A DNA stretch of 64,000 nt. Origin: Torreya grandis (Eukaryota > Streptophyta > Pinopsida > Cupressales > Taxaceae). The notes under the pieces are model-generated. The model was given only the letters and a program-made list of their open reading frames with translations, made no database searches and was not told the DNA's origin. Where the stretch lies: NCBI GenBank assembly GCA_037957365.1, contig JARHVA010003525.1, positions 122,501 through 186,500 of the forward strand, written 5' to 3'. Of this stretch, positions 1-11,819 are shown one piece after another; the first letter of the stretch is position 1; the number at the start of each line of letters is the position of its first letter. The translations under genes were made by a program, and so were the position numbers.

Positions 1-689
1 GATGCAAGGCACATGTCCTCAATCTCATATATTTTCACCAAGTTATATAAATAAAATAGAAAATTATACCACTCTATGAATAGATTACCAAATGGTACTC
101 AGATTGTCACTAGCATTTCACTATATTGGGTCATATAATCATATGTAGTGGTTGATCCATAGTTTTCACTAGACCTAGGTTATGCAAGTCCGGCAATAGT
201 TTTGACCTCTAAGTACATTTATTCTTGAGCTTAGTTATATATTAGAGTGGGGGAAAGTAGGGATTATTTCTACATATTTATAGATTACTTCTTAGAATCA
301 GTTACATATCAAAGTGGGGGAAAGTACGGCTTATTTTTATACATTTACAAATTACTTCTCAGACTCTGTTACATATCAAAGTGAGGGAAAGTGAGGTTTA
401 TTTCTCCACATTTACATATTACTTCTTAGACTTGATAACATATAAGAGTGGAGGAAAATAGGGTTTTGTTTCTCACTATCTAGTTGGTTACTTAGATTCA
501 CTATAAGGGACACCCACATTATGGATTTTCTCTTCACAACTAGTATTTCAATGCTTATCCACTTCTCTGGCCAAGAAGTGGGTTAGGTCTAGAACACATC
601 CACACAGATAAGTATAAGTATGCATTTTATTTTTATTTTATTTTTCTACTTTCATTACCATTTTATTACTAGAATAAATGGAGAGAAAA
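1..689 (+). mobile_element. 3' non-coding end of a Tat-like Gypsy element
   Basis: No coding sequence is readable. The segment ends in a purine-rich tract (679-689, TGGAGAGAAAA) followed at once by TGTACAC, the polypurine-tract/LTR junction of an LTR retrotransposon. The approach to this junction (an 'ATTACTAGAATAAATGG'-like motif) recurs at 3265-3290 and 32795-32821, where the same junction occurs, so three related elements share this 3' end. The body of the element lies to the left of the window. It contains a 67-bp tandem array. Assignment to the Tat lineage is by analogy with the 23-34 kb element and is inference. Confidence 0.5.
246..513. repeat. 67-bp tandem array, four copies
   Basis: The motif AGTGGGGGAAAGT or a close variant starts at 246, 313, 380 and 447, exactly 67 bp apart each time, followed by a diverged 'TTATTTCT..ACATTTACA..ATTACTTCTTAGA' body. 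The copies have point differences but no length changes. It lies in the 3' non-coding part of the Gypsy remnant that ends at 689. Confidence 0.85.
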
Positions 690-1340
690 TGTACACACCC
701 TAAATTGGCCAAGCAAACACATTTTATTACCATTTTGTAGCTCTTTCACAAGAAGTTCTTAATGATGAATGGGAGTATTTTTTGTATGGTAACTTTGATC
801 TTTTGATCTGTATTGTAACTTATATTCCCTATTTTTACACCTATAGTGGTCTTATGTCATGTCTATCCTGGTCACAGGGGGGCCTGGCCTATCTATTTCA
901 ATCACAACCCAGTTTCTTGCATGCAGGACAATAACATAGTCCTAGATAGTAACATGCTATGCTAATGTCCACCTCATCATTATTACCCAATTATCATATT
1001 TTTAGCTTGTTTCAGGTCCTTAACTTTCTTTGGGTCTCTTATGATTTTATTTATCTTTTCACCTTATCAGCCTGTGAACAAGTGTCTCACATTCAAATTA
1101 ATGTTCCTTCTATATAAAGAGCTTTATAAGGCATTTTACATCTGGTAATTACTACTTTGTCACATAATTACATAAAAATCAATTAATAGTAAAGCTCAAC
1201 ACTCTACATATTACTCAACATCACAAATAGATTTGCACATTTAATCAAAGAAGGGCCTAAGAGAAATTTATTCTAGCATACTATGCACATTGATTATGCA
1301 TATTACCTTAGGGAGAACTACACGCCATTTGAGACCCCTA
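690..1340 (+). mobile_element. LTR start of the first Tat-like remnant
   Basis: Starts with TGTACAC directly after the purine tract. A good TATA box lies about 420 bp in (1111-1118), as expected for an LTR promoter. The right end of the LTR cannot be fixed because no second copy is in the window; 1340 is a guess. No open reading frame of interest. Confidence 0.4.
1109..1120 (+). promoter_or_regulatory. TATA box in LTR
   Basis: CTATATAAAGAGC motif about 420 bp inside the LTR that begins at 690; its position and sequence fit an LTR retrotransposon promoter. There is no evidence that it is still active. Confidence 0.4.
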
Positions 1341-1824
1341 TAGTTGGGGTTAATGTAGGAAATAATCATAAAGTAGGGGTTTTATATCAAGTGATCGTAA
1401 TATCCCATAACCCATTTTTCCCTTCCTTTTGTGTTTGATTCCATTATTGTTTCATGTGTGCAAGTGTTCATTAGGGTTTTGAAGGGGAAAAAACCAAACA
1501 ATGACATATAAGAATGATTGAAAGACCTTAAACACACCTACCAAACCTAACAGACCCCCCACAACATCCCCAAAATTCTTAGGTCCTCTACCCACTAAAG
1601 GACATTAGCACGGTGCTTTTGACAATTGTGCATTACACTACCATCCCACTGACCTTGCTATTGTCCTAAGGCAATAAAAACTCCCATCTCAGAATGAAAG
1701 GCCAAGTTATTCTCTTGACCTATTTTAGTATTATCATCATCTATTGATGTATGTTTTACTCCAGATAAGTGGATTTTCTCCTTACACTTGATATTTAGGG
1801 TAAATCAATTAAACTAGTTATTTG

Positions 1825-1826
<2 letters not shown>
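1341..1826. other. non-coding stretch, nothing recognised
   Basis: AT-rich sequence with no long reading frame and no transposon protein motif that I can read. It may be the rest of the LTR that starts at 690 or decayed internal sequence. Confidence 0.4.
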
Positions 1827-1914
<88 letters not shown>

Positions 1915-1931
1915 GTATGTATGTATGTATT
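1827..1931. repeat. (AT)n microsatellite with a short (GTAT)n tail
   Basis: About 42 uninterrupted AT dinucleotides (1827-1911) followed by ACACGTATGTATGTATGTAT. The uninterrupted tract suggests a young or unstable microsatellite in otherwise old sequence. Confidence 0.97.
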
Positions 1932-2039
1932 TAGCCTCTTTACTCAGTGCTTTAATAATCTAAGATTTACACTAGTAAACACCTAAAAAGTTAAATCAAT
2001 GGTACATTCACAATTTACATAAGTATCTTATCCTTTTGA

Positions 2040-3288
2040 GGTAAGGTAACTACTAGTTTCTAATTTCCTTCACCTCAAAAGGTGGGGCATGCCATAGAGC
2101 CATAACTTCCACATTGCTTCACAAATTCATATTACAGTGGGGGCATGTTCTAAAAACATATTCTCTATATTTATCACAATCTTAGATTCAATGGGGCATG
2201 TTTTCAAAACATTTTCTACACAATTATTCAATATGCAACATACCCAGATTATAGTGGGGCATGTTTTAGAAACATGTCCTCCACATTGACACTTACACCA
2301 ATTCTCATATTTAAATTATAGTGGGGACATGTTTTGGAAACATGTTCTTCATACTTACATCAGTTCTTAGATTCAGATTACAATGGAATCATTTTTTGGA
2401 AACATATAATTTCATATTCTAATGGGGGCATATTTTATAAACATATTCTCCCCACTCACACAGTTTTAAATTGGCCAAATTTAGTTATATGATTTAGATA
2501 CACATTTATATCATAATTATATACATTGATACCATTGTTAGACACAGTTTCAACACGAAACATATTTAAGGTGCATATGTTATGCAATGTGCACTTAATA
2601 TTACAAAATCATAGCAGTTTTAGATTTCAAACACTTTTAGGGACTGTCATCACCCACCAGGTTGGACTTTTATAGATTTATTTAAGATAATCTACTACAA
2701 TAGTTGGTTCCATTTTTGGTATGGTTGAAGTGATTAAATCACTCAATTTTTCCAAGTTTATAGTTTGTATTTGATTCCATCATCTAACCTCGCCATATTT
2801 ATAGTATGATTTGACTTGATTCACTCACGCTCACCAGGTTATAAATATGATTGGGTTGCATAGTTGAGCTAGTCTCAACTGTCGGTGGCAACTCACATTT
2901 TCTCCAAGGTCAATGGCATGTATCCTCTAATCTCTCTTTATCTCTTTATATATAATCACTTTCCAAATTTTATATTTGTCCTAATCTCAACTCTAATGAT
3001 TCATAATGATATATATTTTAAAATCAAATTGCTAAAAATTAAGATGGTTGCATCAATACACATTGTACTCCTAAACCTTGCTCTCTTTTAATTTCAATCA
3101 TTTCAATGCTTTTAAATTTAAATTATATACACTGATTATATACTATAACATGTTCTTGGTTGTAGGTCAATCATTAACAAAGCACTCAAATTGGACTCAA
3201 GTAAAGGCAAGGTGTGTTATGCATACCTAGGTATGCATTCCTTTTCCTTTAAACTATCAATTTCATTACTAGATTAAATGAGGGGAAA
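2040..3288 (+). mobile_element. 3' non-coding end of a second Tat-like element
   Basis: Ends in a purine tract (3279-3288, TGAGGGGAAA) followed by TGTAGACAC, an LTR start. The 60 bp before the tract resemble 620-689 and 32740-32820 ('TATGCATTC..TTTC..CATTACTAGA.TAAATG'). It contains a degenerate tandem array (2131-2460) and a 68-codon reading frame (2885-3091) that I take as chance. The pol region would lie further left but is not present between 1340 and 2040, so the element is truncated. Confidence 0.5.
2131..2460. repeat. degenerate tandem array with palindromic cores, six copies
   Basis: Six copies of 'ATTA.AGTGGGGCATGTTTTxxAAACATGT.CTCCAC', with the GTGG core near 2138, 2192, 2255, 2322, 2384 and 2423 (spacing 39-67 bp). 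In each copy the core reads ATGTTT..AAACAT, an inverted repeat that is kept although surrounding bases vary. It lies in the 3' non-coding part of the element ending at 3288. Confidence 0.8.
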
Positions 3289-3547
3289 TGTAGACACTAT
3301 TTATGAATTATATATCATATCAGTATTATACATTTGGAAAATACATATCATGGATCTACCTTCAACTTCTATACTATTCCCACTACCAAAATATTTTCAT
3401 ACACTATCTCTTTGTGCTTAATTTCTTATCTCTTAGTTAGACCAATGTTATTATGATGACTCAAACCTTTTATTTTGTCCATAATGGTATAAATCTACTT
3501 ATATTCAATTTATGCAAGTTTTGGACATGCCCTTATTTTCTAACTTT

Positions 3548-3615
3548 CTAGACACTTGCATCCCAATCAGATGCCTATATTGATGCAAACATCCTATTCC
3601 AATGCAAGTGTCTAG
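3548..3615. repeat. 14-bp perfect inverted repeat, 40-bp spacer
   Basis: CTAGACACTTGCAT (3548-3561) and its exact reverse complement (3602-3615) enclose 40 bp. The spacer contains GATGCAA (3582-3588), which can also pair with TTGCATC (3556-3562), so two exclusive stems are possible. A related cassette with the same arm and spacer lengths lies at 4219-4280. Confidence 0.85.
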
Positions 3616-3702
3616 TTCTCTAAAGCAATTCAATTTGTAAATGAAACGTATTCCTATAGTTAACTTAAGTGTTTTAATGCGATATGTTATCCAAAGGGAC
3701 TA

Positions 3703-3712
3703 GTATAAATAC
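3703..3712 (+). promoter_or_regulatory. TATA box in LTR
   Basis: AGTATAAATACAAG, 415 bp from the LTR start at 3289. Sequence and spacing fit an LTR promoter. Confidence 0.4.
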
Positions 3713-4218
3713 AAGATCAATCAAGATTAATTCCTCACCTAGCACAGACCAAAAAACATTCAATCAAGTACTCAAATGAGCAAAACTTCTCTATTTTCTC
3801 TGATTTTCATATCAGTGATATGGACAACATATCTACAGGTCTAAAGTATTTAAGGATCACTATATGAACTACACTTTCTAAGTTACAAGATAGATCAGTC
3901 TATGTACTTGATTATCACACATTATATGATGTACACAAACTAACACATAGGGGAGAAGTACATAAGTCTGAGGCCTTCTTTGGAGTATTGTCTATGTAGG
4001 AAATGCTCATTGATGGAGGGATTTTTGAGGTAGTTTGACACCATGTGTCTAGTAACCTATTTTTCTCACAATCACTATGAAGATGAAGAACCAGGGTTTT
4101 GCTATTTGATAAGGAGTGATAGTCTTTAACCTAGATCTAAATGCACCAAAGCAAAAGTGACACAAAATCTAGAAGTATCTAGGTAGTCACATCTAATTTT
4201 AGTAGGTACTCTATACAA

Positions 4219-4280
4219 GACACTTGCATCTGAGTTAGATAGTAGTGTCGATGCAACTATCCTAGGTTAATGTAAGTGTC
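4219..4280. repeat. second copy of the inverted-repeat cassette
   Basis: GACACTTGCAT (4219-4229) pairs with ATGTAAGTGTC (4270-4280) with one mismatch, across a 40-bp spacer. The spacer keeps TAGAT, GATGCAA and ATCCTA at the same offsets as in the copy at 3548-3615, so these are diverged copies of one cassette about 670 bp apart. Confidence 0.75.
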
Positions 4281-4619
4281 CACAACTATAAAGGTATAAT
4301 TTTTAGAATCATATGATTGATCTAGAATATAGATCCCATATACTTGCTACTTGTTCTAGACCTAGATTTATATTAACATCAAAACCAACTAAGTATCTTA
4401 TGTTCATCATCATTATAATATCTATCATAGTTTTACTTTTTATCTTTAGCATATCTTAGCATAAGAAATCTAGTATATGTTTTACCTGATTTTTGTGATT
4501 ATTTGGTCTATTTTAGAGATAGTCTACCATCTTTATGTCTTAGGTTATATCTACCCCTTTAACCCTAGATTTCTCAATCTATAATTTAGGGTTAAACAAT
4601 TTAAAATCAAATAATATAG

Positions 4620-4821
4620 TATTTCATTATTGAACCAAACATATCAATACGAAAATTTATTTGATTCAACATTATGTGAAAGATGGCAGTGTAAAGTTAC
4701 ATCATTTCCCTATAGTAAAACATCTAACAGACATCCTGACAAAAGTGTTTGGATGAGAAAAAAATGAAAATTTTAGAGGAATGCTTGGTCTCATAATGAC
4801 CTCGACAGATTAAGGAGGGAA
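4620..4821 (+). pseudogene. Copia polyprotein C-terminus (RNase H end)
   Basis: Read in one frame, the sequence gives KHINTK, then YVKDGSVKLHH and LTDILTKVF, a stop, then ENFRGMLGLI and a final stop. This is the familiar C-terminal end of Ty1/Copia polyproteins (KHID.KYHF ... ADILTK ... F..LG). The reading stops at GATTAAGGAGGGAA, a polypurine tract, followed by TGTAACATT, a typical LTR start. Only the last ~65 codons are present; the upstream pol is replaced by other sequence. Confidence 0.8.
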
Positions 4822-5075
4822 TGTAACATTATTGTAAAATATATGTTATTAATCCTAGGTGTCATAGGGTTTTGTATTTTTGTAATATATGAAGAATCAT
4901 CTATAGGAATAAGAAGAGTCACTTTAGAAGGTGAAATGAAGAACCATTCATTTGATTTATATGTATTAGTGATTCTTCTTTTCAAATTAAATTTTGAATA
5001 CAATTTTGACCTACACCAAGAATTATTCATTGTCATTCCATTTAATATTGTGAGGTATGGGCTAATGGACTAACA
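4822..5075 (+). mobile_element. start of a Copia 3' LTR
   Basis: Begins TGTAACATTATTG directly after the purine tract that ends the Copia remnant. There is no second LTR in the window, so the right end is not defined. Two short reading frames that cross it on opposite strands have no recognisable product. Confidence 0.5.
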
Positions 5076-7420
5076 AGTTTAAAATAGAGACAAATTGAAA
5101 GAATCCAAAAGCGGCTAATCACAAATAATTTTAGAATTAAGTTTTTAGTTCCCTCTGAAATCATCCTTGACAAAACAAAAACTTTCCCATTAGAGGCAAC
5201 TATTATGACCAACTTACTTTATTACCTGAAAAATAAATAAATATGTGGACCAATACATGGCTTAGGGTCGTAAGAGACAAAGAATTACACAGATTGAATA
5301 ATATATGGATGAAACAAACTTCAAATGGATGAGTAGTCAACCTAAAATAATCCCATAATGTAACAAAGAAATTAGAAATTAAGTGCGTGAAAAGTTTAGA
5401 ACAATGATGTGGGGGAAGAAAACAAGCAAGAAATGACAACACTATATTATAAAGTTCAATCCTACTGATGAGCATTTTGAAGAAGCTTATCTAAGTGTTG
5501 AAATTAAATAAAGGTAAAATATCCTCATTATTCAACTAAGGACTAGCTCCCATAGACTTAGATGTGAAAAACACAGATGGACATCACCTAAAGAATAATG
5601 AGATGAGAGGGTTTGTGTTTTATGCACACAAGGGTAGTCAAAATGGAAAAATATTTTGTCTTTAAATGTTTGAAGTATGCAAACATTCAAGTCAAATATA
5701 TGGAAACATTAAAAATTGGCTCCATGGTATAATTATTTGAAGAAGATATACTAAAAATGCAGTGGAAAATGTTAAAACAAAAAAAAAAAAAAAAAATGCT
5801 AGGAGAGATGTTAACTCAAAATGGCAAAAGGAAGAATAACCTTCTAACCATAGGTTTTTGAATGATTGAAACCAATATAGTCTTTAGTCATAGACATAAT
5901 TAAAACTATTTCATTTCATTTTAAAAAATGAACCCCAAAAAAAAAACAAGGGCCACGTAGAGACTAGTCCCTACCTCTATTGTGTCAATTGTAATAAAAA
6001 GTATACTATTAATTGTCTTAAATTTTGCTTTGTCTTTATTATATAATTTATAATAATATTTATAATTTTAACTATGTTAAATTTTTAAGATATTGGAGAA
6101 TGTGTGAAATCATTTAGAAATTAAGTTGTAGATCAATAGAAACAAAATTTGCATATTAACAAGCAGTCCCTCTTACTCGATATGATATGAATTAATATAG
6201 GTAAAAAAATTACATATTAATACAAGAGCTGTGTAACAGCTAGTCCATACCTTAAAATATGAATAGTATTAAGGAATGCAATGTTTATTATTTTTTATAC
6301 AATTGAAAGTAATATATTATAAACAATGTATAGTAGAAATAGTTGATCGTGTATATGTTTGAATGGTTGATTTTATAATTATAATATAATAAATTGATAA
6401 AAAAAAATATTATTACTATTAATTATTAATTTTGTATTATAAATTATATGTATATAAATATATAAAAAAATGAACTTAAAATAATGATATAAAAGTGACA
6501 AGAAAAAAAGTGAAGACCAAAGTTAACTGTGCTAAGTGGCGATTCATCCAAGTATCTTATTTAAATGACATTTTAAAATAGAGCCCTTAAATAAGATGAA
6601 GTACAAGTTCTAAATGAATCTTAACTAAAGATAAATATTTTTTATAAGGGATTAAATTTGATGTCAATAGGGCGGCCATTATGTATGAGTTTAATATTCT
6701 AAGATATCCCTGAAGAAATGCATGATAATAATATGAGAACATAGAGGCATAATAGTAGGAGGTAAAATTGATTGGATTCATGTTTCATATTGACTGGAGT
6801 AATAATAGAGTAGTTAAAATATTAACAACTAATTAATTAAACAACTTACATAATTTACAGATTAAGTGTCAATATTATGGGAACATAATGTACACTTGTC
6901 TTTTACTTACATTCTAAAATTTGTATACGTTGAACAAAAATTAATTTTTTAAAAACTAATTCCTATAATATAGATGTAGTGGGGGACATGATGTACACTT
7001 GTCTTTTAGTTATATCAATTTATAAATGTATGTACACATGTCTATTTTAAAAAAATTGTTTTAAAATTTTAAAAGAAATTATATCACAAGAACATGAAAA
7101 AATTGTTATGTAACCAATGAAATGAGAAATAATAAATTTTAATAAATTTTTTAAAAGTCCAAAAATTATAAAAATTGAATAAAAACTTTTAAAATATAAA
7201 AATTCTTGTATTTTATTGATTTATTATGTAAAAATTATTAGTTTAATCGATTCTCATAATTCCCTACATGACGAGAACTTAAAAAACCCCTATAACTAAA
7301 TACCTAAAGGGTGCACGGGGTTCGTTTAACTCATTGTTTCAAAGTAATATTAAAATCAAAGTGATAAAAATAGAAAAAGGCTTCAAAATCAAGCATAAAG
7401 AGATCCATTTGTACAACACA
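5076..7420. other. AT-rich non-coding region
   Basis: No supported gene. It contains a poly-A run near 5779-5796 and long A/T-rich tracts (6000-7260). A repeated phrase built on ATGTACACTTGTCTTTTA occurs at ~6886 and ~6990; the second is preceded by AGTGGGGGACATGA and may be another purine-tract/LTR junction of a decayed Gypsy element. The short ORFs here look like chance. Confidence 0.5.
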
Positions 7421-7639
7421 CCTTGTGAATAAAATTTTGATAATGGAGGTAATCAATGCAAAAAAGTTGCACAGGTTTAAGCCAATATTTAAGAGGGCCA
7501 AAGCCATACTAGAACCCTCCTCACCTCATGCTCACAATTCTACTCTACTTCCATACCTCCTCCACATTCATACATCTAAGTCAGGACACCTGCACGTGCT
7601 TCCATCAGATTTCCATTCCAATACATGGTATCCCTCTTC

Positions 7640-7800
7640 AATTGCGATCAACTTAATCAATAGGTTGATTTCTTTTTATTTTCATAAGAACATGTACACC
7701 TGGAAGGGAGGTCACAGGTTCAAATCTTGCAAGGGGTAAGGATTGCATGCCTCATATTTGTAGCACAGTAAGTTGCCTCCCCATGATGGAAATACAAGGT
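7640..7800 (+). mobile_element. possible tRNA-derived SINE relic
   Basis: GGTTCAAATCT at 7718-7728 matches an RNA polymerase III B box in its usual context, 'GGAGGTCACAGGTTCAAATC.TGCAAGGGG', common in tRNA-related SINEs. A weak A-box-like stretch lies upstream (~7655-7665). No target duplication or tail was found. The 104-codon reading frame across it (7425-7739) is more likely chance. Confidence 0.3.
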
Positions 7801-8027
7801 GGTCCCATATACTGTAAGTTTTCTTACAGACCATAATCAAAATGTTACTTGGCATCGTAAATCATAAAAACTATATTAATATTATTAATATTGATATTAA
7901 TTAAGTTTCCAATTCTTTTCTTGAATGCCAATTCAAACCAGTAAATTTATTTCATTGAATGCACACAACAAATTTATTTAGATTTTCTTAATTAGAATAT
8001 AAGGAACATCAATTTTGAAACAACAAT

Positions 8028-8100
8028 TGTGTAGTGGCTTATTTAGTTAGGATTGTACTATTTTTCTCCATGGATTCAAATTCATAAGGGGTTGTTTTTC
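8028..8100 (+). mobile_element. second tRNA/SINE-like segment
   Basis: TAGTGGCTTATTTAGTTAGG (8032-8051) resembles an A box. It is followed 20-30 bp later by GGATTCAAATTC (8072-8083), a B-box-like motif, and AAGGGG. Spacing and order match the 5' part of a tRNA-derived SINE. The sequence is too degenerate to be a functional tRNA: no anticodon arm can be folded convincingly. Confidence 0.3.
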
Positions 8101-11049
8101 CATTTATTTTATATATTATTAAAATTTTATACTCTTGATCTTAAGATTAGAAGTAACCTCAAATTTGACACTCCACCTACACTTAGCTAAACATTCATGA
8201 TGTTTTACGGTACCAACTAGGGCATAATGTAAAAACTAGTCTACAAACATCTCACATGGTGAAATAACAAAACAAACATTACGAACATTTCAATGGTCAT
8301 TATTGGTAGATTAAATATTTGATACAAGCTAATGTTGACTTGGGTAGGGCACTCCCTCTAAAGGCTAGTGGTGTTTTACCATTTGCACGGCAGGTTTGAT
8401 TATTTTTACAATTTAGTGTAATCTTCATGGAACCAAATTGCCCAACATTGTGATAATGGTTGTGTTGGCACTAAAATTATCCCTAGGATTAATTTTTTTT
8501 ACTATGGCCTTTGATAAATATTATGTCCTAGGGGTTTCTAAGACTATAAATATTTTTTTGTGTTTTTGGTAATGTGATGAAAACTAATAATGTGTCCCTT
8601 CTCATAAATAAGAATCACGATGCGACTTTAGTATTTATGGCAAGTCTTTGTAATTGTTGTAAAATACAAGTATTTGAAAAATGATAAAATTATCATTTTA
8701 AGTATTAAATCACATGTATAAAATGAACTTTGTGTGTATAGGTATAAGATGCTCAGCGAGTTGTGTGGGGAGGGGACATTTTATTTCATGAAATAGTGAG
8801 GAAGGGCTAGGAAATAAAAAACATACAAGTGGTGGAAGATTTTAAGGTGCATTGAGTAGTGATCATGAGGGACAATGAGCAATGTAAACATAATAGTAAC
8901 AATTTTCCCCCATATGAGAAAGCTACATTCAATGTGTGCATATGAGTAGCATGCCCCTTTCCATTTAATATATGATTAGTATAAGGGCCCAATTTTGTTT
9001 TTATATATTTCTCCTTTATTTTGTCTCGTATATTTGTTTAGACTATGATATATATTTTTTGTGGCACATTATGTATGGTATTGTATTTGGATATCTATAT
9101 TATATTTGGTTATCATGTTGTTTACTTTTGACATGTATTAGAAAGGTATTGTGACCCTTAATCATCTAGTTTATATTGTTATACATAATCATATTAATAT
9201 GATGTATTGAGGTTCATGATTATGCAGTTCATTGTACATATGGTTAATATTTATATTATTGAATTCATGGTACATATGGTTAATTATTTGGCTAGCACAT
9301 TGCTTACCATTGTTTAGCAGGAGGTAGAGATTTTTATGTTGGATATATTTGATACTTTGCATTGAATGTGTAGGTTACATATGGCCAAGGAAGTGGGAAC
9401 AATTTGTGTTATTTGTAAGCCATCTTAATCATTGTCTTGTAAATGTGATAATTTAAGGAACCTTGTCAATTATTGTGCACACAGGAGAATTGTGCACCTA
9501 GAAACAACATGTTGACATGACTAAAGCAAAATATTTCAACATCACTTGTAATAATATGTCACAACCATTATTTGGTACACATGTTCACACATGTGCTATT
9601 TGTTATAAATATACTTTAATTTGTCTATCATTATTTCAATTGTCAATTGCATCATGACCTAAATTTTAATCATGCACTGCCTCCCTCAATCACTACATAA
9701 TTTCATTTTAAAAAGTATTATTAAATAATAATAAATACAATATTATTATAATATCATATCATATATATTTTTATTTGACAGGGCTGAAACAGGTTTTGCA
9801 AAGCCCCATAGCCTTAAACCAAAGGAGAGAAAGATAGAACATTAAAGCTCATTTAGGACGCCTATACTAGTGACAACTGACAAGGGGAAAGACACAACAC
9901 TCCAAAAACTTCCGCCAAAAGTCAACCAACCATCCTAACTTACTGTAAGCTTCAACAAATCTTTCACTCATCTTCGCCATAACCTCCACCTAAGCAAAGG
10001 GTTATACTGGATGATTTATAAACTATTTCCTCTACCCTTTTACCTTTTTTGCTCATTTTTTAAATTTTTTTTTCACTTCAGGGCACTCACAATTATCTTT
10101 TGTCGCTCTCGGGATAAGGGTAAAGAGATTTCAATAGTATTAAGGGGCTTGGATTTCTCATTTGATTTCTCTAAATATTTTGCCCTTGAGTCAGTGTCTC
10201 AATCTCAAGTACCACCTTATTAAAGGTGGGTTTTTCAGTATTTGAGTTGTTCAATATAACATTAAGGGTTAAGGCCTTAACTTCTTCCTACGCTCCTGCC
10301 CCCACAATTCTTCAAGTTGTTGAAACTAGGGGTTCAGTTCTTGGGGTCTAGAGATCCTATGCCTCCATAGCTTCCTCTTCGAAGTCTGAGGACTCATGAT
10401 AATTAGGCCCATACACTATCATAAGATCGAAGGAATTATTCCACCAAGTTAGTACAACATTATATTATAATACTAATATAATATATCAATAATATTAATA
10501 TATGTAATAAATAACAATATAATATAATAATATTTAATAATTAATAATATTTAGTAAGGGAAGGAGAATGCTTGCCATTTGGTGTTGAGGGTCCATGCTT
10601 TTGGGATTTCTTTAATTTTTTGTTTTTGGGAAGTCGATGTGTCTTTTAATATCATTTTTTCACGTTATTTGATTTCCTTTTCAGCGGTCTCTTTTCAATG
10701 GTTATGCACTTATTGTGGTCTCTTGAAACCTTGTAGGGTTTTCTAGAGGGGTTTTATGATTATTTTCATTTTCCTCTTGTAGAGTTTTAATGTTTTGTTT
10801 ATGGGTTATGGTTTGACCACATCTGGGTTTTTTTGTCTCTTTTTTGTTTCTTGGGGATCGGTCCTTCTGTTGTGCTCCAAATTTGGTTATAGCTCCAGCA
10901 AAAAGTAATTATCTATCTAAAACAAATATTTATTAATAATTGTTCTAAGGGTGCAAAGAACACCAAAAGTAATGTGTATTTGTGGTAAGTGATCAATTCT
11001 TGCATTTGCAATGCTAACGACTAACTCAATCACATCATGATTTTTTTAG
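8101..11049. other. intergenic, no supported gene
   Basis: AT-rich with short chance reading frames. There is a 30-40 bp imperfect direct repeat around 9222-9285 ('TTCATTG/GGTACATATGGTTAAT'). A T-rich stretch at 10560-10900 looks like transposon 3' sequence, but no protein motif can be read. AT-only blocks lie at 9715-9775 and 10450-10560. Confidence 0.4.
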
Positions 11050-11575
11050 TAAGTGTTTTAAGTATATGATGTGGACACTCCTACTACTTGAGAATTAAGC
11101 CTACCAACTCTCCTTGGCACCTGGGACCGATTCCCAGTCGACCACCTTTTCTCTCAACCAGTGAGTCTTTTATCACAACATTCACATTGTAACATGATTG
11201 ATGTCCTCTTATGCACCCATGTGGTATTCACTTTGCAAAAGCTTTGGTACTTACTTCAAATGCAATGAAAGCAACAAGATAGACTTCAAAACCTCAATTT
11301 ATTACCCCCACATCAGCGTAATTGCATTGTTGATTTGGTTCACACATTAGATGTGGAGTCCTTCGGTAATCAAATAGAAAATAGTCAATAATAGATCCCA
11401 CCACCTTGCAAGCTACAAACCCCTTTGTAATGGGTGTATCTCATGTAAATCCAACAACTGCCCTGAAGTGAGGACATTTGTATGATATGGGCCCTCTAGT
11501 GTACGATATCACCTGAAATCCCTTGCCATTGCCCCTCATCATCACTACCCAAATCACTTTGAAATTTTACACCAA
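11050..11575 (+). repeat. imperfect direct repeat, copy 1
   Basis: Shares with 12270-12660 a series of blocks in the same order: 'ATGTGGACA', 'GAGAATTAA.CCTAC', 'GCCACCTGG', 'GCACCCA.GTGG', 'TTTGCAAA', 'CAACCTCAAT', 'CACATCA.CG', 'GATATCAC.TGAAAT' and 'CCTCATCA'. No protein was recognised. It looks like two diverged insertions, or a duplication, of an unidentified repeat. Confidence 0.6.
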
Positions 11576-11819
11576 TTGCAAGTTCTGTATGGTGTTTCCC
11601 TTTATTCCATGGGTATGATTATGGTGTCAATATGTTGGTAGCATAGATGAACATGAGTTTCAATATAGAATTTGAAACCTCAATGTCTTTTCTCCACATT
11701 AGCGACATTGCAGTTTTAATTTTAGTTGAATATCAAATGTGAAACCTTATTGAAATCAAATCTTCCTCATGTTTTCCTCATCAACCCTTGACAATAGCAA
11801 GCGTCCAATCAAAGAATAC

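Larger units (their letters stand above)
3289..4610 (+). mobile_element. LTR of the second Tat-like remnant
   Basis: Starts TGTAGACAC right after the purine tract. A TATA box (TATAAATA, 3704-3711) lies 415 bp in, almost the same offset as in the LTR beginning at 690. It contains two copies of a conserved inverted-repeat cassette (3548-3615 and 4219-4280). The right end is uncertain: the next identifiable sequence, a Copia fragment, begins near 4620. Confidence 0.45.

Noticed and set aside
7425..7739. 104-codon ORF as a gene
   Set aside because: Crosses the tRNA/SINE-like segment and has no recognisable domain.
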